Source of the DNA: Gammaproteobacteria bacterium
GTDB lineage: Bacteria > Pseudomonadota > Gammaproteobacteria > DAOWEP01
Length of the DNA stretch: 7,327 bases
Direction: 5' to 3'
NCBI GenBank assembly: GCA_030638455.1
Contig: DAOWEP010000080.1
Location: forward strand, 1-7,327
Part shown: positions 5,127-7,327 of the stretch, piece after piece
How positions within the stretch are numbered: the stretch's first letter is position 1
Layout of the letters: each line of letters opens with the position of its first letter
The notes under the pieces: generated by a model
Databases searched by the model: none
What the model saw: the letters and a program-made list of their open reading frames with translations, nothing else
Told to the model about the DNA's origin: nothing
Made by a program: the position numbers and the translations under genes

Positions 5127-7327
5127 ATGCCTACCCTGGAAAAAACCGAAACCAAAAAACACACCCCAATGATGCAGCAATATCTGCGCATCAAGGCAGA
5201 TCACCCGGATATTCTGGTGTTTTACCGCATGGGCGACTTTTATGAATTATTCTATGAAGATGCACGTAAAGCCTCCCGTATTCTGGGCATTACCCTGACC
5301 GCCCGCGGCCAGTCCGCAGGTGAATCCATACCGATGGCTGGCATCCCCTACCATGCTGCGGACAACTACCTTGCCAGACTGGTCAGGCAAGGCGAAGCAG
5401 TTGCGATATGCGAACAAATTGGTGACCCCGCCACCAGCAAGGGGCCGGTTGAGCGCAAGGTGATGCGCATCGTTACACCAGGAACCGTTACGGACGAGGC
5501 ACTACTGGAAGAGCGGCGAGATAACCTGCTACTGGCTATCAATGAACATGCCGGGCATTTTGGTCTTGCGGTGCTGGACATTTCCAGTGGCCGTTTTTCA
5601 ATACTGGAAGTTCAAGGGCTGGAGCCCCTGTTGAGTGAAGTTGAACGGCTAAAGCCGGCTGAACTGCTGGTCTGCGAGTCCGGTCAACTTGCAGGGGAAT
5701 TCAAAGACTACAAAGGCCTGAGGAAAATCCAGCCCTGGCATTTTGAAGCAGAGAGCACCCAACGACTGTTGACCAGTCAATTTGGCACCTATGATCTGGA
5801 AGGGTTTGGATGCGCACATCTGACCACAGCAATCGGTGCCGCAGGAAGTCTTTTATATTATGTAAATGAAACACAACGCAGTGCCCTGCCCCATATCAAG
5901 TCAATACGACATGAATGCAGGGATGACAGTGTAATTCTGGATGCCGCCACACGGCGCAATCTGGAACTGGAATATAACCTGAGCGGACAACACCAACATA
6001 CGCTTGCAGGTATTCTTGACCATACTGCCACCACAATGGGTAGCCGCATGATAAGGCGCTGGATACAGCGGCCCATTCGCAACCATACGCAATTACGTGA
6101 ACGGTACCAAAGCATAGAAAAGCTGTTACAAGATCAATCATACCAGACCCTGCATGAAACACTGAAAGGCATCGGTGATATCGAACGTATTATTACCCGC
6201 ATAGCGCTTAAATCTGCACGGCCACGCGACCTGACTGCATTACGTAATTCATTGGGGCAATTACCGGTAATACATACCTTGCTTGAAACACTGAATGATT
6301 CAGGTAATTTATTTCAACAACTAACAAAAAGAATAGACCCACATCCTGAAACTCATCAACTACTTGAGCGGGCCATTATTGAACAACCGCCCATGCTGAT
6401 CAGGGATGGTGGAGTAATCGCAAGTGGATATGATGATAAACTTGATGAACTGCGTACGTTAAGTGAAAATGCCGACCAGTTTTTGATAGACCTTGAAGTA
6501 AAAGAAAAACAAAACACGGGCATCACCAACCTCAAGGTTAATTACAACAGGGTACATGGATATTATATCGAGATCAGCCGGCTTCATTCTGAAAAAGTGC
6601 CTGAAGAATATATACGACGCCAAACCCTGAAAAACGTAGAGCGTTTTATTACCCCTGAATTAAAGGCTTTTGAAGACAAAGTGCTTAGCGCAAGAGAACG
6701 TGCGCTTGCAAGGGAAAAGGCATTATATGAACAGTTATTGGAGCAACTAACTGAGCAACTGGAGTCACTACAAATTTGCGCCGAGGCTATCGCTGAACTG
6801 GATGTATTAACCAATCTTGCGGAGCGCGCAGAATCTTTAAACCTAACGCAACCAGATCTGACAAATACACCCGGCATCTCTATCAAGGCTGGCCGCCACC
6901 CTATCGTGGAACAGGTTTCAGAACAGGCCTTTGTGCCCAATGATACCATGCTTGATAACAAACAATGTATGCTAATTATTACCGGGCCTAATATGGGTGG
7001 GAAATCTACCTTTATGCGGCAAACCGCGTTAATCACCTTGATGGCACACATCGGTAGTTACGTGCCTGCGGAACACGCCACGATAGGACCTGTTGACAGA
7101 ATCTTTACACGCATAGGTGCATCGGATGATCTGGCCAGTGGACGTTCTACCTTTATGGTGGAAATGACGGAAACTGCCAACATCCTGCATAACGCAACCG
7201 AGAACAGCCTGGTATTGATGGATGAAATTGGTCGTGGCACCAGCACCTATGATGGCCTGTCTCTTGCCTATGCGTGCGCCCTCCACCTGGCTTCTCGACT
7301 AAAGGCCTTCACGCTTTTTGCAACCCA
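5127..7327 (+). CDS. mutS: DNA mismatch repair protein MutS (C-terminal end outside window)
   Basis: MutS recognises base mismatches and small loops and, with ATP, recruits MutL to start repair. The frame is open from ATG 5127 to the right edge: 733 complete codons of a protein usually near 855. Visible parts are the mismatch-reading Phe38-Tyr-Glu40 in FYRMGDFYELF, the connector and lever/clamp domains with DAATRRNLEL and VHGYYIEIS, Walker A GPNMGGKST (620-628, Lys626), and Walker B LVLMDEIGRGTST with Asp699-Glu700. The frame stops at the conserved FATH, so the last part of the ATPase domain and the C-terminal tetramerisation region are missing. The start agrees with the conserved HTPMMQQYL beginning at residue 12. 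A TAA lies five codons upstream in frame, so no longer form is possible. There is no clear Shine-Dalgarno sequence; the bases just before the ATG form the palindrome TAGTACTA (5117-5124). It is divergent from the PilZ gene. Confidence 0.99.
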   Translation, partial: MPTLEKTETKKHTPMMQQYLRIKADHPDILVFYRMGDFYELFYEDARKASRILGITLTARGQSAGESIPMAGIPYHAADNYLARLVRQGEAVAICEQIGDPATSKGPVERKVMRIVTPGTVTDEALLEERRDNLLLAINEHAGHFGLAVLDISSGRFSILEVQGLEPLLSEVERLKPAELLVCESGQLAGEFKDYKGLRKIQPWHFEAESTQRLLTSQFGTYDLEGFGCAHLTTAIGAAGSLLYYVNETQRSALPHIKSIRHECRDDSVILDAATRRNLELEYNLSGQHQHTLAGILDHTATTMGSRMIRRWIQRPIRNHTQLRERYQSIEKLLQDQSYQTLHETLKGIGDIERIITRIALKSARPRDLTALRNSLGQLPVIHTLLETLNDSGNLFQQLTKRIDPHPETHQLLERAIIEQPPMLIRDGGVIASGYDDKLDELRTLSENADQFLIDLEVKEKQNTGITNLKVNYNRVHGYYIEISRLHSEKVPEEYIRRQTLKNVERFITPELKAFEDKVLSARERALAREKALYEQLLEQLTEQLESLQICAEAIAELDVLTNLAERAESLNLTQPDLTNTPGISIKAGRHPIVEQVSEQAFVPNDTMLDNKQCMLIITGPNMGGKSTFMRQTALITLMAHIGSYVPAEHATIGPVDRIFTRIGASDDLASGRSTFMVEMTETANILHNATENSLVLMDEIGRGTSTYDGLSLAYACALHLASRLKAFTLFAT

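Noticed and set aside
6584..7051. Minus-strand open frame of 155 codons
   Set aside because: It is antisense to the conserved MutS core, is Ser- and Cys-rich, and has no recognisable domain. Similar shorter frames at 5366-5581, 5858-6162 and 7029-7286 are rejected for the same reason.

Overview
The window carries the DNA-repair and tRNA-charging cluster mutS / pncC / recA / recX / alaS. This gene order is characteristic of Gammaproteobacteria, and the MutS, RecA, RecX, PncC and AlaRS sequences are all close to the gammaproteobacterial type. Base composition is moderate, and the sequence alone does not support a genus. Both ends cut through genes: alaS on the left loses its 3' part, and mutS on the right loses roughly its last 120 codons.

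Left block, minus strand: recA (1327-2373), recX (620-1162) and alaS (1-588) run in one direction. A good Rho-independent terminator lies between recA and recX, and a possible second promoter lies in front of recX. RecA is the strand-exchange recombinase and RecX its inhibitor. AlaRS is a housekeeping passenger, as in E. coli.

Centre: transcribed away from recA is a gene (2597-3499) for a 300-residue winged-helix plus WYL-domain regulator of the BrxR/CapW type. That family is best known from BREX and CBASS phage-defence loci, but no defence gene is visible here. The 223-bp recA/WYL divergent region has a near-consensus sigma-70 promoter for recA, a cluster of TACTA/TAGTA half-sites forming two overlapping palindromes, and a plausible promoter for the regulator. 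By eye it has no canonical CTGT-N8-ACAG LexA box. Some WYL proteins elsewhere sense single-stranded DNA and run LexA-independent damage responses, so this pair is the most interesting feature of the window.

Right block: thpR (RNA 2',3'-cyclic phosphodiesterase) and pncC (NMN amidohydrolase) form a tight minus-strand pair that converges on the WYL gene. A small PilZ-domain protein gene follows upstream on the same strand. It is divergent from mutS, and their 175-bp shared spacer contains a 9-bp inverted repeat. mutS (5127 to the right edge) is intact as far as it goes.

No RNA genes, insertion sequences, CRISPR arrays or pseudogenes were seen.
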